This document shows, one piece after another, positions 17,176 through 26,160 of a DNA stretch of 64,000 nucleotides. The position numbers and the translations under genes are program-made. The stretch is taken from the NCBI GenBank assembly GCA_003298465.1, contig QNGA01000001.1, forward strand, positions 372,001 to 436,000. The letters are read 5' to 3'. This DNA is from a halophilic archaeon. GTDB lineage: Archaea; Halobacteriota; Halobacteria; Halobacteriales; Haladaptataceae. The notes under the pieces were generated by a model. It was given only the letters and a program-made list of their open reading frames with translations, ran no database searches and had not been told where the DNA came from. Numbering within the stretch: position 1 is the first letter of the stretch; each line of letters opens with the position of its first letter.

Positions 17176-17260
17176 CGCGCGCTCGCCGGCGATACATCTC
17201 GCCCTGAGATGCTATTGGGAGTACTGTGAAAACAGTTATCCCAACGGTTAGAATTACTGA

Positions 17261-17269
17261 GTTTTATCC
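17261..17269 (+). promoter_or_regulatory. TATA box for the secreted nucleotidase-like gene
   Basis: GTTTTATCC is centred 30 bases before ATG 17295 and only 12 before ATG 17277, which favours the downstream start and a leaderless transcript. Confidence 0.55.
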
Positions 17270-17294
17270 GGTAGCGATGCGATTTCTAGAGCGC

Positions 17295-19304
17295 ATGCGC
17301 AGGTCAACACCACTGTTGCTCGCACTCTGTCTCGTCCTCGCGGGCGTCGCGCCCGCGGTGGCGAACGTCACGCACGAAACGTCGACGCCACCGGACGCAC
17401 AGGCGACGTCGCGGGCGTCCGCCTCCTCCGCGGCGGTCGAGAACGCGACCAACGACACGGCGGACGACGGGACGACCCTGACCGTCCTGTCGTACAACGA
17501 CGTCCAGACCGCCGCGGCCGAGAACGGGACCTTCCCGCGGATGGTCACGCTCGTCGAGCGCCGCCGGGCGGCCCACGACAACCCGACCGTCATGGTCGGC
17601 GGCGGCGACGAGGTGAGCCCCCACTCGCTGTCGCCGCTCAGCCAGTGGCGCGTGCCGACGAAGGCGCTGAACGTGCTCGACCCGGCCGCCGAGGTGGTCG
17701 GGAACCACGACCTCGATTACGGCTTCGACGCCGTCCGGAACTACAGCGAGGCCTCGGAGTTCCCGTGGCTGATGGCCAACGTCGTCGACGAGGACACCGG
17801 CGAGCCCATCCCCGGTACGAAACCGTACACCGTCGTCGAACGCGACGGCGTGAAAGTCGGCATCGTCGGCGTCGCCGACGAGAAGATACGGGAGAAGACG
17901 GCGGTCGACTTCGGAGAGCAGGGGTACGAGGTGAAGAACTACTCGGCGGTCGCCGGCGAGTACGCGACGATGCTCAAAGAGGAGAAGAACGTGGACGTCG
18001 TCGTCGTCTCGGCGCACCTCGGCGTCCCCGTGGCGAAGAACCTCGCGCGGACGACCGAGAACGTCGACGCCATCGTCGTCGGTGACGACGAGATAGAGTA
18101 CCCGCCCCGGGAAACCGGCGGCGCGGTCATCATGGAGGCGGAGGCCCGCGCGGAGCACGTCGCCGAACTCAACCTCACGGTGAAAGACGGCGAGGTGACC
18201 GCGTGGAACGGTCGCCTGCTGAACGTCACGGAGGACGTGCCGAAGAACGAGACGGTCGCGGACCTCATCACTCGCGCCCGGGAGGACACGCTGAACGAGG
18301 TGGCCGGTCGGACGACGACGGAACTCGACGCGCGGTTCGCCTCGAACTACCACGACGAGACGGCGCTCGGCAACATGATAACCGACGCGTTCCGGGCGAA
18401 GACGGGCGCGGAGGTCGCCGTCACGAACGCCGGCGGCATCCGCTCGAACAGCGTCTACGGCCCCGGCAACGTCACCGTCGGCGACGTGTACAACGTCCTG
18501 CCGTTCAGCAACACGCTCGTCACCGTCGAACTGACGGGCGCGAAGTTGAAACGACTGCTCGCCAGCCAGGTCGTCACCCTGGAGAGCGAGGCGGGCCAGC
18601 GCTACGGCCCCGAGTCCAAGCTACAGGTCAGCGGCGTCACCTACGAGTGGGTGGGCCACGAGGGCGGTCCGGCCGTCCGCGACGTCTGGGTGAACGGCGA
18701 ACCGCTCGACGCCGAGGAGACGTACACCGTCACCGTCAACTCCTACATGGCCGGCTGGGAGGACTCGGTCCTGACGAACGCCACGGTCGTCGGCCGGTCG
18801 AACACGCTCTACGGGACGGCGCTGCTGGAGTACCTCCGGGCGAACAGCCCGGTCTCGCCCGAGGACGAGAACCGCATCCGGCGCGTCGACTCGGTGGTCG
18901 ACGCCCGGTCCGTCTCGGTGCGGGAGGGCACCGCCACCGTCGCGCTCGACGCGCCGGCGGGCGCGAACGCGACCGTCGACGGGAGCTTCTACGCGACGCC
19001 CGCCGCCTCCGGCGAACGGCTCGCCGCCGAGTCCGTCGAACTCGACGACGGCACGGTGCGCGTGCGCTTCGCCGCGGCCGAACTGAAGCGACTCTCCGGT
19101 GCTGCCGGCCGGGTTCAGCTCTACGGGAAGTACGACACGACCGCCTACGAGCGGGTCTACTTCGACCACTCGGTCCTGAACGCGAACCTCGCGGCGAGCG
19201 ACTTCGGCGAGAAGCGGGGCCGGGACGACGAACCCACCTGCGAGGAGCGGTCGAACGCCACCGCGACCGCGTCCGTCGTCGGGCCGACGCCCGTCGCCGC
19301 CTGA
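17295..19304 (+). CDS. Secreted metallophosphatase/5'-nucleotidase-like protein
   Basis: A 669-residue UshA-type protein. A signal peptide (LLLALCLVLAGVAPAVA) leads to a calcineurin-like metallophosphatase domain (about 62-290) and a 5'-nucleotidase C-terminal domain (about 320-540; GNMITDAF, NAGGIRS, NVLPFSNTL). About 130 further residues have no clear match. Of the metal ligands, GGGDE (102-106), GNHD (136-139) and His241 are present, but the first motif reads D69-V-Q71 instead of DxH and the last reads GDDE (263-266) instead of GHxH. Activity may be altered. Start 17295 rests on the TATA spacing; 17277 or GTG 17226 are alternatives. Confidence 0.8.
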   Translation: MRRSTPLLLALCLVLAGVAPAVANVTHETSTPPDAQATSRASASSAAVENATNDTADDGTTLTVLSYNDVQTAAAENGTFPRMVTLVERRRAAHDNPTVMVGGGDEVSPHSLSPLSQWRVPTKALNVLDPAAEVVGNHDLDYGFDAVRNYSEASEFPWLMANVVDEDTGEPIPGTKPYTVVERDGVKVGIVGVADEKIREKTAVDFGEQGYEVKNYSAVAGEYATMLKEEKNVDVVVVSAHLGVPVAKNLARTTENVDAIVVGDDEIEYPPRETGGAVIMEAEARAEHVAELNLTVKDGEVTAWNGRLLNVTEDVPKNETVADLITRAREDTLNEVAGRTTTELDARFASNYHDETALGNMITDAFRAKTGAEVAVTNAGGIRSNSVYGPGNVTVGDVYNVLPFSNTLVTVELTGAKLKRLLASQVVTLESEAGQRYGPESKLQVSGVTYEWVGHEGGPAVRDVWVNGEPLDAEETYTVTVNSYMAGWEDSVLTNATVVGRSNTLYGTALLEYLRANSPVSPEDENRIRRVDSVVDARSVSVREGTATVALDAPAGANATVDGSFYATPAASGERLAAESVELDDGTVRVRFAAAELKRLSGAAGRVQLYGKYDTTAYERVYFDHSVLNANLAASDFGEKRGRDDEPTCEERSNATATASVVGPTPVAA

Positions 19305-19449
19305 GCGGTCCGGCTCCCGGGACGCCGCGACCGCCGCGTCTCTCCGTCGCCGGTTCGCGGCGACCGCTCCGCCACCGATTCGACGGCGGGGACCCGCCTC
19401 GAACGTCGAAGTGGATGGCTTTTTCACCGGGGATACCGCCGGTTCGAGC

Positions 19450-20742
19450 ATGCGCGTAGACCTCGGCAACGCCTTGGACGACGTCGCCTCGCCCGGTGTC
19501 GCCCGCGCGGAGTTGGAAACGCTCGACGAACGGGTCGCGGACGCCCACGAGCGCATCGCGGACGGCCGGGCGAACGACGAGCACGGCTACGCCGCGCTGA
19601 ACCTCCCCGAGACGACCGACGCGGACGAGATACGGTCGGCGGTCGAACCGTTCGCGGACGCCGACGCCGTCCTGACGGTCGGCATCGGCGGGAGCGCGCT
19701 CGGCGCGGCCACGCTCGCCGACGCGCTCGACTCGGACGTCGACGCCTACTTCCTCGACAACGTCGACCCCGAGCACGTCGCGGGGCTCCTCGACGACCTC
19801 CCCCTGTCCGACACCGCGGTCAACGTCGTCTCGCGCTCCGGGACGACCGCGGAGACGCTGGCGAACTTCCTCGTCGTCCGCGACGCGATGGACGCCGCGG
19901 GCGTGGACTGGACCGACCGCACCTTCGTCACGACCGGCGAGTCGGGCAACCTCCGGGACCTCGCCGACCGCCACGACCTGCCCGCACTCGACGTGCCCGA
20001 GGGCGTGCCGGGACGCTTCTCGGCGCTGTCGACCGTCGGGCTGGCCTGCGTCGCCATCCAGGGACACGACTTAGACGCCATCCTCGCGGGGGCGGGCGAC
20101 GCGGCCGACGGCCTCTCCGGGTCGCTGTTCGAGTCCCCGGCCTACGCCTACGGCGCGGCCTGCTACGCGCTCGACGAGCGCGGGGCGAGCGTCAACGCGA
20201 TGATGCCGTACGCCGAGTCGCTGGAGACGTTCGCGGAGTGGTTCGCCCAGCTCTGGGCCGAGAGCCTCGGCAAGGACGGCGTCGGCCAGACGCCGGCCCG
20301 CGCCCTCGGCGCGACCGACCAGCACTCCCAGCTGCAGCTCTACCGCGCCGGCCCGCGCGACAAGATGGTGTCGTTCGTCCGCCCGACCGAGCGCGAGGAC
20401 CGCGAGATTCCCGAGACTGACCTGCCCGGCCTGGAGTATCTCGGAGGGTCGTCGCTCGGCGAACTGCTGGACGCGGAGTTCGAGGCCACGGAGGCGAGCC
20501 TCGCGGCGGCCGGCCGGCCGAACGTCCGCGTCGAGATAGAGCGCGTCGACGAGCGCGGCCTCGGCGAACTGCTGTACAACATGGAGGCGGCCTGCGTCCT
20601 CGCGGGCGAACTGTACGACGTCGAGACGTTCGTCCAGCCGGCGGTCGAGTGGGGCAAGCGCGCGGCCCGCGGCCTGCTCGGCGGCGGCGACTTCGAGGAA
20701 GCCGCGGCCGTCGACGAGAAGACGACGCTGACCGTGGAGTAG
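19450..20742 (+). CDS. pgi: Glucose-6-phosphate isomerase
   Basis: Interconverts glucose-6-phosphate and fructose-6-phosphate in gluconeogenesis and sugar degradation. The 430-residue protein has the SIS-domain strands GIGGSALGAATLAD (about 77-90) and NVVSRSGTTAETLANF (about 124-139), GESGNLRDLAD, and the later ATDQHSQLQLY and GPRDKMVSF stretches. Start is ATG 19450 (MRVDLGNALDD), with GGCTTTTTC upstream as a possible TATA element. It is monocistronic, convergent with pdxT. Confidence 0.94.
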   Translation: MRVDLGNALDDVASPGVARAELETLDERVADAHERIADGRANDEHGYAALNLPETTDADEIRSAVEPFADADAVLTVGIGGSALGAATLADALDSDVDAYFLDNVDPEHVAGLLDDLPLSDTAVNVVSRSGTTAETLANFLVVRDAMDAAGVDWTDRTFVTTGESGNLRDLADRHDLPALDVPEGVPGRFSALSTVGLACVAIQGHDLDAILAGAGDAADGLSGSLFESPAYAYGAACYALDERGASVNAMMPYAESLETFAEWFAQLWAESLGKDGVGQTPARALGATDQHSQLQLYRAGPRDKMVSFVRPTEREDREIPETDLPGLEYLGGSSLGELLDAEFEATEASLAAAGRPNVRVEIERVDERGLGELLYNMEAACVLAGELYDVETFVQPAVEWGKRAARGLLGGGDFEEAAAVDEKTTLTVE

Positions 20743-20761
20743 GGCGCGGGCGGGAACCCGA

Positions 20762-21352
20762 CTACTTCCGCTCGTCGGGGAAGAACGCGAGGTCGTGGAG
20801 GCGGTCGTCGTCGGTGAGTTCCGGGTGGAAGGAGAGGCCGACGACGGGCCCGTCCCGGACGGCGACGGGGTGGTCGTCCCACGACGCCAGCACGTCCGCC
20901 TCGCCCACGTCGGCGATGCGCGGCGCGCGGATGAACACCGCCGGGAACGGGTCGTCGAGTCCGTCCACGTCGAGCGGCGCTTCGAAGCTGTCCTTCTGGC
21001 GGCCGAACGCGTTGCGCTCGACGGTCGCGTCGACGAGGTCGAGCGTCTCGACGCGCTCGTCGCCGGCGTCCGTCGCGGCGACGATGAGGCCGGCGCAGGT
21101 CGCGAGCACCGGCTTTCCGTCGGCGACGTGGTCGCGTATCTCGGGCGCGATACCCTCGGAGTGGAGGAGTCGCGAGATGGTCGTCGACTCGCCGCCCGGG
21201 AGCGACAGGAGGTCGCAGTCGGGGACGACGCCGGACTGACGTATCTCGACGACCGTCACGTCGCGGCCGCGGGCGTCGGCGGCCCGACGGACGGCGTCGG
21301 CGTGTTCGCTCACGTCGCCCTGGACCGCGACGACGCCGGCTGTGAGACTCAT
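20762..21352 (-). CDS. pdxT: Pyridoxal 5'-phosphate synthase glutaminase subunit
   Basis: Supplies ammonia to PdxS for PLP synthesis. The class I amidotransferase fold of 196 residues shows the oxyanion strand GGEST at 53-57, the nucleophile Cys86 in LATCAGL, and His176-x-Glu178 in SFHPEL. An intact catalytic triad means an active glutaminase. The partner gene pdxS is not in this window. It lies downstream of sec61b on the same strand, but a T-run separates the two. Confidence 0.95.
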   Translation of the reverse strand: MSLTAGVVAVQGDVSEHADAVRRAADARGRDVTVVEIRQSGVVPDCDLLSLPGGESTTISRLLHSEGIAPEIRDHVADGKPVLATCAGLIVAATDAGDERVETLDLVDATVERNAFGRQKDSFEAPLDVDGLDDPFPAVFIRAPRIADVGEADVLASWDDHPVAVRDGPVVGLSFHPELTDDDRLHDLAFFPDERK

Positions 21353-21372
21353 GGGCGCGTTACGAAGCGCGC

Positions 21373-21378
21373 GGAAAA
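21373..21378 (-). terminator. T-run terminator after sec61b
   Basis: On the minus strand the sequence is a run of six T ten bases after the sec61b stop and before the pdxT start. Short T-runs end transcription in archaea, so sec61b and pdxT are likely separate units. Confidence 0.5.
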
Positions 21379-21388
21379 AAGGGCCTCG

Positions 21389-21553
21389 CTACAGCGCGAG
21401 GAAGTTCAGGACGATGATCAGGACGCCGAAGAAGACGCCGAACGCGACGATCGACTTGGGGTCGATGCGGATGGCGTTTCGGTCTTCGGCGTCGAAATAT
21501 CGGACGAGTCCGGCGCTGGACATCAGTCCGCCGGAGTTCTGGCCACTGCTCAT
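21389..21553 (-). CDS. secG: Preprotein translocase subunit Sec61-beta (SecG)
   Basis: A 54-residue tail-anchored subunit of the SecYE channel. It starts [20 protein letters not shown], continues with the conserved [13 protein letters not shown], and ends in a single membrane helix ([20 protein letters not shown]). Being so short, it is often missed. It starts at 21553, divergent from the thioredoxin gene. Confidence 0.92.
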   Translation of the reverse strand: MSSGQNSGGLMSSAGLVRYFDAEDRNAIRIDPKSIVAFGVFFGVLIIVLNFLAL

Positions 21554-21730
21554 ACCTCGGGGTCCGTCTCCGTCAGGTGTAAAGGTTTCGCCACGACCGC
21601 GACGGCGACGGCCGGCGACGGTTCGTCGTCCGGTCACCCGACGCCTTTTTTCTCGCCGTCTCCGGGTCGACGAATCGGCTCGCGGGCAGCGCGGCGGTTC
21701 CGGTCGCGGCAAGCCACGGGGAGTGGGAAA

Positions 21731-21740
21731 CCCTTATGCG
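21731..21740 (+). promoter_or_regulatory. TATA box of the thioredoxin gene
   Basis: CCCTTATGCG is centred about 35 bases before the ATG at 21770, giving a leader of under 10 bases. Confidence 0.45.
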
Positions 21741-21769
21741 CGGGACAGACGAACGTCCGGGAAGAGAGC

Positions 21770-22039
21770 ATGACTGTGAGGCTACTGGACTTCTACGCGG
21801 ACTGGTGTGGCCCGTGCAAGACGCAGGACCCCATCCTGGAGGACTTAGAGGAGGACTGGGGCGACCGCGTCGAGTTCGAGAAGGTCGACGTGGACGAGCA
21901 TCAGGACGTGGCGAACGAGTACCAGGTCCGCTCGATTCCGACCATCGTCATCGAGGACGACGAGGGCGTCGTCGAGCGCTTCGTCGGCGTCACCCAGCGC
22001 GAGGACCTCGAAGGCGTCCTCGAAGAGGCCGGCGCGTAA
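21770..22039 (+). CDS. Thioredoxin
   Basis: A small cytoplasmic disulphide reductase of 89 residues. The active site WCGPC is at 12-16, followed by the conserved DVDEHQDVANEYQVRSIPT, with the cis-proline in SIPT at 55-58. It is shorter than the E. coli protein by about 18 residues, chiefly at the N-terminus. It is a single gene divergent from sec61b. Confidence 0.92.
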   Translation: MTVRLLDFYADWCGPCKTQDPILEDLEEDWGDRVEFEKVDVDEHQDVANEYQVRSIPTIVIEDDEGVVERFVGVTQREDLEGVLEEAGA

Positions 22040-22162
22040 CTCGACCGCCGACTCGCCGGGCCGAGAGCCGGACCACCGACGGCAGTTCACCGTTTTCTGC
22101 GAGGGAATCCGTTGCGACACCGGGGAGCGACCCGCTCGCCGTCCGCACCGCGGCGCGTCGAC

Positions 22163-22999
22163 TCAGCGCGTGACGCGTCCGACGACGGAGGGGTACGCCA
22201 GGATACCGCCCTGGGTGACGCCGTTGATGACGAACACCGCGGCGAGCGGGAGCGGCCACCGGAGACCGACGTACGACAGCGCGCCGAGGACGACCAGACC
22301 GACGACGGCGGCGACGTACCCGACGTTCCCTTCCGGGTGGCCGTCGAGCGCGCGCCACGCCGTCAGCGCGCCGACGGCACCTCCGAACGCTGCGACCGAA
22401 TCGACACTCGGCGCGGCGACGGTGCCGGGGTCGCCGCCGAGGCTCGTGACGACGACGCCCGAGGTGGCGACGACGGTCGCGACCGCGAACATCGGTAGCG
22501 GCCGCCAGTCGACGACTTCGACGACGAAGGCGAGGTAGACGAGGCCGACGACGAGGCCGACGACGACGTCGACCGCGAAGTGGACGCCGATGGCGAGTCG
22601 GGAGAACCCCACGATCGCGACGACGACCGTCGCGACGGCGACGCGTATGCGGTGGTGCGCGCGCTCGATGGAGAGCGCCAGCAGCCCCCAGACGACCGTC
22701 GACCCGATTGCGTGGCCGCTCGGGAAGCCGTAGCCCGACGCGTGGGCGAACCTGAGCGCCTGGCCCGGTCGCGGGCGAGCGAACACCCCTTTCAGCGTCA
22801 GCGTCAGGGCGAGCGCGCCGACCGTCGCTCCGATGACGAACCCCCAGCGTCTGCGTCGGTCGCCGAACCAGTACAGCACCGCGAGGACGACGAAGAAGAA
22901 CCACGCGTCGCCGAGTTGCGTCAGCACCGAGAACGCCTTGCGGACGACGGTCGGTAGCAGTTCGCTGAGCCACTCCGTAACCCCCCATCCGCGGCTCAT
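22163..22999 (-). CDS. PAP2-family phosphatase (membrane)
   Basis: A 278-residue membrane acid phosphatase. The three PAP2 motifs are intact: K70-x4-RP (75-76) in KGVFARPRPG, PSGH at 93-96, and SR-x3-GVHF-x2-D at 133-144. About seven membrane helices surround them. Likely acts on isoprenoid or lipid pyrophosphates at the membrane surface; the substrate cannot be read from sequence. The start ATG at 22999 lies just two bases after the stop of the YihY-like gene, so the two form an operon. Confidence 0.85.
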   Translation of the reverse strand: MSRGWGVTEWLSELLPTVVRKAFSVLTQLGDAWFFFVVLAVLYWFGDRRRRWGFVIGATVGALALTLTLKGVFARPRPGQALRFAHASGYGFPSGHAIGSTVVWGLLALSIERAHHRIRVAVATVVVAIVGFSRLAIGVHFAVDVVVGLVVGLVYLAFVVEVVDWRPLPMFAVATVVATSGVVVTSLGGDPGTVAAPSVDSVAAFGGAVGALTAWRALDGHPEGNVGYVAAVVGLVVLGALSYVGLRWPLPLAAVFVINGVTQGGILAYPSVVGRVTR

Positions 23000-23001
23000 G
23001 G

Positions 23002-24246
23002 TTACGAACGCCAGTCCCGGACGCGGCCGACGACCCGTCCCGGGACACCGAGTGCGCTCACGCCGAAGCCGACCAGGAGCATCAGCGCGTACAGTCCGAG
23101 CGTCGACAGCCAGACGACGACCATTCCCGCGATGGCCCAGCCGCCGTCGAGCCAGCGGAACGCGCCGAGCGTCATCAGCGTCCCGTACAGCAACACGAGG
23201 TACGGCCCCCATCCGCGGGCGTGGCCGCGGCGCATCCGGCTACGGACGTACTGTTTGAGCTCCGATTCTAGCTGTGGCTTCTCGACCGTTCTCTCGTCGA
23301 CGTCGCGCTCGAAATCTTCGAGTTCCGACTGGACCTGTCGCAGGTCGTCGCGTAACTCGAGGATGTCCGGCGCTGACTGGTCAGTATCGTCGGTCATGTG
23401 GTCCCCTCGGTCTTCCTGCTGTCTTTTCTTGGCGTCCGCCGCATCTTTAGTTTTCCTGAACGACTTACGCCCCGCGAGGACGACGTTCACCACCGCGCCG
23501 AGCAACAGGAGGATGCCGCCGAAGTACAGAAGCGTTACGAGCAACAGCGCGCCGCCGAGCACGCCGTAGACCGCGAACTGTCCCGCCTGCTCGAAGTACG
23601 CCTGGAAGCCGGCTTGGAGGACGGTCCAGCCCACCGTCGCCACCAGCGCGCCGGGCAGCGCCTCCCGGAGCGAGACGCCGGCGTCGGGGAAGACGTAGTA
23701 CAGCGGGAGGAAGACGGGCAGGAGCGAGAACAGGAGCACGACCGACGCCACGAGGCCGGCGAACGGCACCCACGCGAACGTCGACAGCAGCGCCTCGACG
23801 GCGACTATCGCGCCGACGGCGGCGGCGATTATCGCCAGCACGGTCACCGCGTCGACGACGGTCTCGACGAAACTGCCGTCGTCGTGCGTGTCGTAGACCC
23901 GCGAGAACGCCTCGTCCAGGCCCCGGAACACCTTCAGCGTGCTCCACAGGAGGACGGTCGACCCGACGACCGTCGCGCCGCCTCGTCCCGACCGGTCGCG
24001 AATCACGTCTCCGACGACCTCCGCGGCCGCGGGGCTGAGAGACCCCTGGAGGGCCGTCTGGACCTCGCCGGCGAGCGCCTCGCCGCCGAAGAAGGAGGCG
24101 GCCGCGACCGCCAGCAGCAGTGCCGGGATGATGGAGACGAACGCGTAGTAGGCGATGCTGGCCGCGAGAAACGTTATCTGCTGGGCGTGCGCCTCGGCGA
24201 CGATGTCGCGCACCGTAGTCGTAAATCCGCCATGTACCGTCGTCAC
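23002..24246 (-). CDS. YihY/BrkB-family membrane protein with C-terminal extension
   Basis: A 414-residue protein. Residues 1-265 are a six-helix YihY/BrkB domain (ITFLAASIAYYAFVSIIPAL, then TLKVFRGLDEAFSRVYD and LYYVFPD). A charged linker leads to a 131-residue tail with a coiled coil and two or three more helices. Start is GTG 24246; codons further upstream are not coding-like. An in-frame ATG at 23397 (MTDDTDQSAPD) with GAGGGG before it could start a separate small membrane protein. The family function is unknown; older RNase BN labels are wrong. It forms an operon with the PAP2 gene. Confidence 0.75.
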   Translation of the reverse strand: MTTVHGGFTTTVRDIVAEAHAQQITFLAASIAYYAFVSIIPALLLAVAAASFFGGEALAGEVQTALQGSLSPAAAEVVGDVIRDRSGRGGATVVGSTVLLWSTLKVFRGLDEAFSRVYDTHDDGSFVETVVDAVTVLAIIAAAVGAIVAVEALLSTFAWVPFAGLVASVVLLFSLLPVFLPLYYVFPDAGVSLREALPGALVATVGWTVLQAGFQAYFEQAGQFAVYGVLGGALLLVTLLYFGGILLLLGAVVNVVLAGRKSFRKTKDAADAKKRQQEDRGDHMTDDTDQSAPDILELRDDLRQVQSELEDFERDVDERTVEKPQLESELKQYVRSRMRRGHARGWGPYLVLLYGTLMTLGAFRWLDGGWAIAGMVVVWLSTLGLYALMLLVGFGVSALGVPGRVVGRVRDWRS

Positions 24247-24345
24247 GGTCTTCGTTTCGTCGGAACCACACAAAAACTCCGCCGCCGTCGGGACCGAACC
24301 GCGGACACCGTCCCGTTTTTGGTCGTGCAGCGCCGACGCTCTGGC

Positions 24346-24582
24346 ATGGGAACGCCGCTGCCGACCGAGGAGTCCGGCGAGTCGGGGAACCGCGTCCGCG
24401 CGGCGAAAGCCGTCGCGCCGTTCCTCGCGCTGGGACTGTTCGACCTCCTGTTGCTCATGGGCTGGGGAGTGGACCCGCTGTGGGGGTTCGCCATCCTCCC
24501 GCCAATCCTGTTCATCAGCGTGCTGGCGTGGATCGGGTTCAAGTCCGGGTTCATCACCGACCACAACGACCACGGCGACTGA
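24346..24582 (+). CDS. Small two-helix membrane protein, function unknown
   Basis: A 78-residue protein (MGTPLPTEESGESG) with two hydrophobic segments, FLALGLFDLLLLMGWG and FAILPPILFISVLAWIG, and a short charged tail ending in HNDHGD. It is divergent from the YihY-like gene. No domain is recognised. The start ATG at 24346 follows a GC-rich stretch without a clear TATA element. Confidence 0.65.
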   Translation: MGTPLPTEESGESGNRVRAAKAVAPFLALGLFDLLLLMGWGVDPLWGFAILPPILFISVLAWIGFKSGFITDHNDHGD

Positions 24583-24688
24583 ACGGCGGGCCGCCGGACC
24601 CCCGGTCTCGACGCCGCGTCGAATCGCGGACGACTCGTCGGCGTCGCTCTCCCGAATCGCTAAGGCGCGCCGGACCGTTCCGGCGAAC

Positions 24689-25000
24689 GTGCTCGACCGC
24701 TATCCCGACCTCGACCCCGACGCGGGCGAGGTGGTGACCGAGGAACTGGCAGTGAGCGACGACGTGCTCGTGAAGGCGTTCGCGCTGGGCCCCGGCGCGG
24801 AACTCGACCCCCACGAACACGGCGACAGCACGAACGTCTTCCACGTGCTGGACGGCGAGGTCGTCGTCGTTCAGGGCGACGCGGAGGCGGTCGTCGACGC
24901 GCCCGGCGTCGTCGTCCACGAGCGCGGCGAGGTCCACGGCGCGCGAAACGAGTCCGACGACGTGGCGGTCTTCACCGCGAGTCTCTGTCCGCTCCCCTGA
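24689..25000 (+). CDS. Cupin-domain protein
   Basis: A single small cupin of 103 residues. The first motif PHEHGDSTNVFHVLDGEVVV (41-60) provides His42, His44 and Glu57 as likely metal ligands; the second motif ends with the histidine in VHGARNES. Starts at GTG 24689 (MLDRYPDLDPD). The substrate is unknown. It lies upstream of the E1-alpha gene on the same strand, but that gene has its own AT-rich element. Confidence 0.75.
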   Translation: MLDRYPDLDPDAGEVVTEELAVSDDVLVKAFALGPGAELDPHEHGDSTNVFHVLDGEVVVVQGDAEAVVDAPGVVVHERGEVHGARNESDDVAVFTASLCPLP

Positions 25001-25062
25001 CCGAGTCCCCGGTCGCGACTCCTTTCGGAACGAATTTGAAAGCGGCACGCATGGCGGCAGGC

Positions 25063-26109
25063 ATGAACCGCATCATCGGGGAGCGCGACCTGTCGGAGAC
25101 GCCGTTCTCCGCGGAGGAGGCGCGCGAGACCTTTCGACAGATGGTCCGGGCGCGGCAGTTCGACGAGCGCGCGCTGGCGCTCCAGCGCCGCGGCTGGATG
25201 AGTAGCTGGCCGCCGTACCGCGGCCAGGAGGGGTCGCAGGTCGGCGCGGCGCTGGCGATGGCCGACGACGACTGGCTCTTCCCCACCTATCGGTCGAACG
25301 CGATGCAGATAGCTCGCGACGTCCCGATGAGCGACGTACTGCTCTTCCGGCGGGGCCGCCCCGAGTTCGCGTCGGGCCACGACGTGCCCAACTTCCCGCA
25401 GGCGGTGCCCATCGCCACCCAGATTCCCCACGCGACCGGCGCGGGGATGGCGATGAACCACCGGGACGACGACGGGGCGGTGCTGTGTTACTTCGGCGAC
25501 GGCGCGACCAGCGAGGGCGACTTCCACGAGGGGCTGAACTTCGCGGGCGTGTTCGACGCGCCCGTCGTCTTCTTCTGCGAGAACAACAACTGGGCGATCA
25601 GCCTGCCCCGCCACCAGCAGACCGCGAGCGACAGCATCGCGGAGAAGGCCCAGGCGTACGGCTTCGGCGGCGTGCAGGTGGACGGCAACGACCCGCTCGC
25701 GGTGCGGGAGACGGTCGCCGAGGCGCTCCGGTCGGCCCGCGACGGCGAACCGGTGCTCGTCGAGAGCCTGACCTACCGCCAGGGGGCGCACACGACCAGC
25801 GACGACCCGAGCAAGTACGAGGACGCCGAGCAGGAGCTCCCGGAGTGGCGGAGAGCCGACCCGCTCGACCGCTACGAGGAATACCTCCGGGAGCAGGGCG
25901 TCGTCGACGACTCGTTCGTCGAGAGCGTCGAGGAGGAAGCGGGGACGGCGCTGGACGAGGCGGTCGAGACCGCCGAGTCGGCTCCGGAGCCGGACCCCCA
26001 CGACGTGTTCGACCGGGTGTACGAGGAGGTGCCGCCGCGCCTGCGCGACCAGCGCGGCTGGCTCGACTCGTTCCTCGAGGACAACGACGTGTACGAACTC
26101 GACCACTGA
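25063..26109 (+). CDS. Thiamine-pyrophosphate-dependent dehydrogenase E1 component, alpha subunit
   Basis: A 348-residue decarboxylase subunit of a 2-oxoacid dehydrogenase complex. The TPP motif starts GDGATSEGDFHEGLNFAG and closes with ENNNWAIS, the GDG-x(25-30)-NN signature. PYRGQEGSQVGAALAM and the LESLTYRQGAHTTSDDPSKY loop are also conserved. Start is chosen at ATG 25063, about 26 bases after an AATTTGAAA element; ATG 25051 is possible. The E1-beta, E2 and E3 genes normally beside it are absent here, so it pairs with a partner elsewhere or acts alone. Confidence 0.85.
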   Translation: MNRIIGERDLSETPFSAEEARETFRQMVRARQFDERALALQRRGWMSSWPPYRGQEGSQVGAALAMADDDWLFPTYRSNAMQIARDVPMSDVLLFRRGRPEFASGHDVPNFPQAVPIATQIPHATGAGMAMNHRDDDGAVLCYFGDGATSEGDFHEGLNFAGVFDAPVVFFCENNNWAISLPRHQQTASDSIAEKAQAYGFGGVQVDGNDPLAVRETVAEALRSARDGEPVLVESLTYRQGAHTTSDDPSKYEDAEQELPEWRRADPLDRYEEYLREQGVVDDSFVESVEEEAGTALDEAVETAESAPEPDPHDVFDRVYEEVPPRLRDQRGWLDSFLEDNDVYELDH

Positions 26110-26160
26110 GCAATCGGTCCGCTCCGCTCCGCAGGTCGTACGAACTCGACGTTCCGCAGG

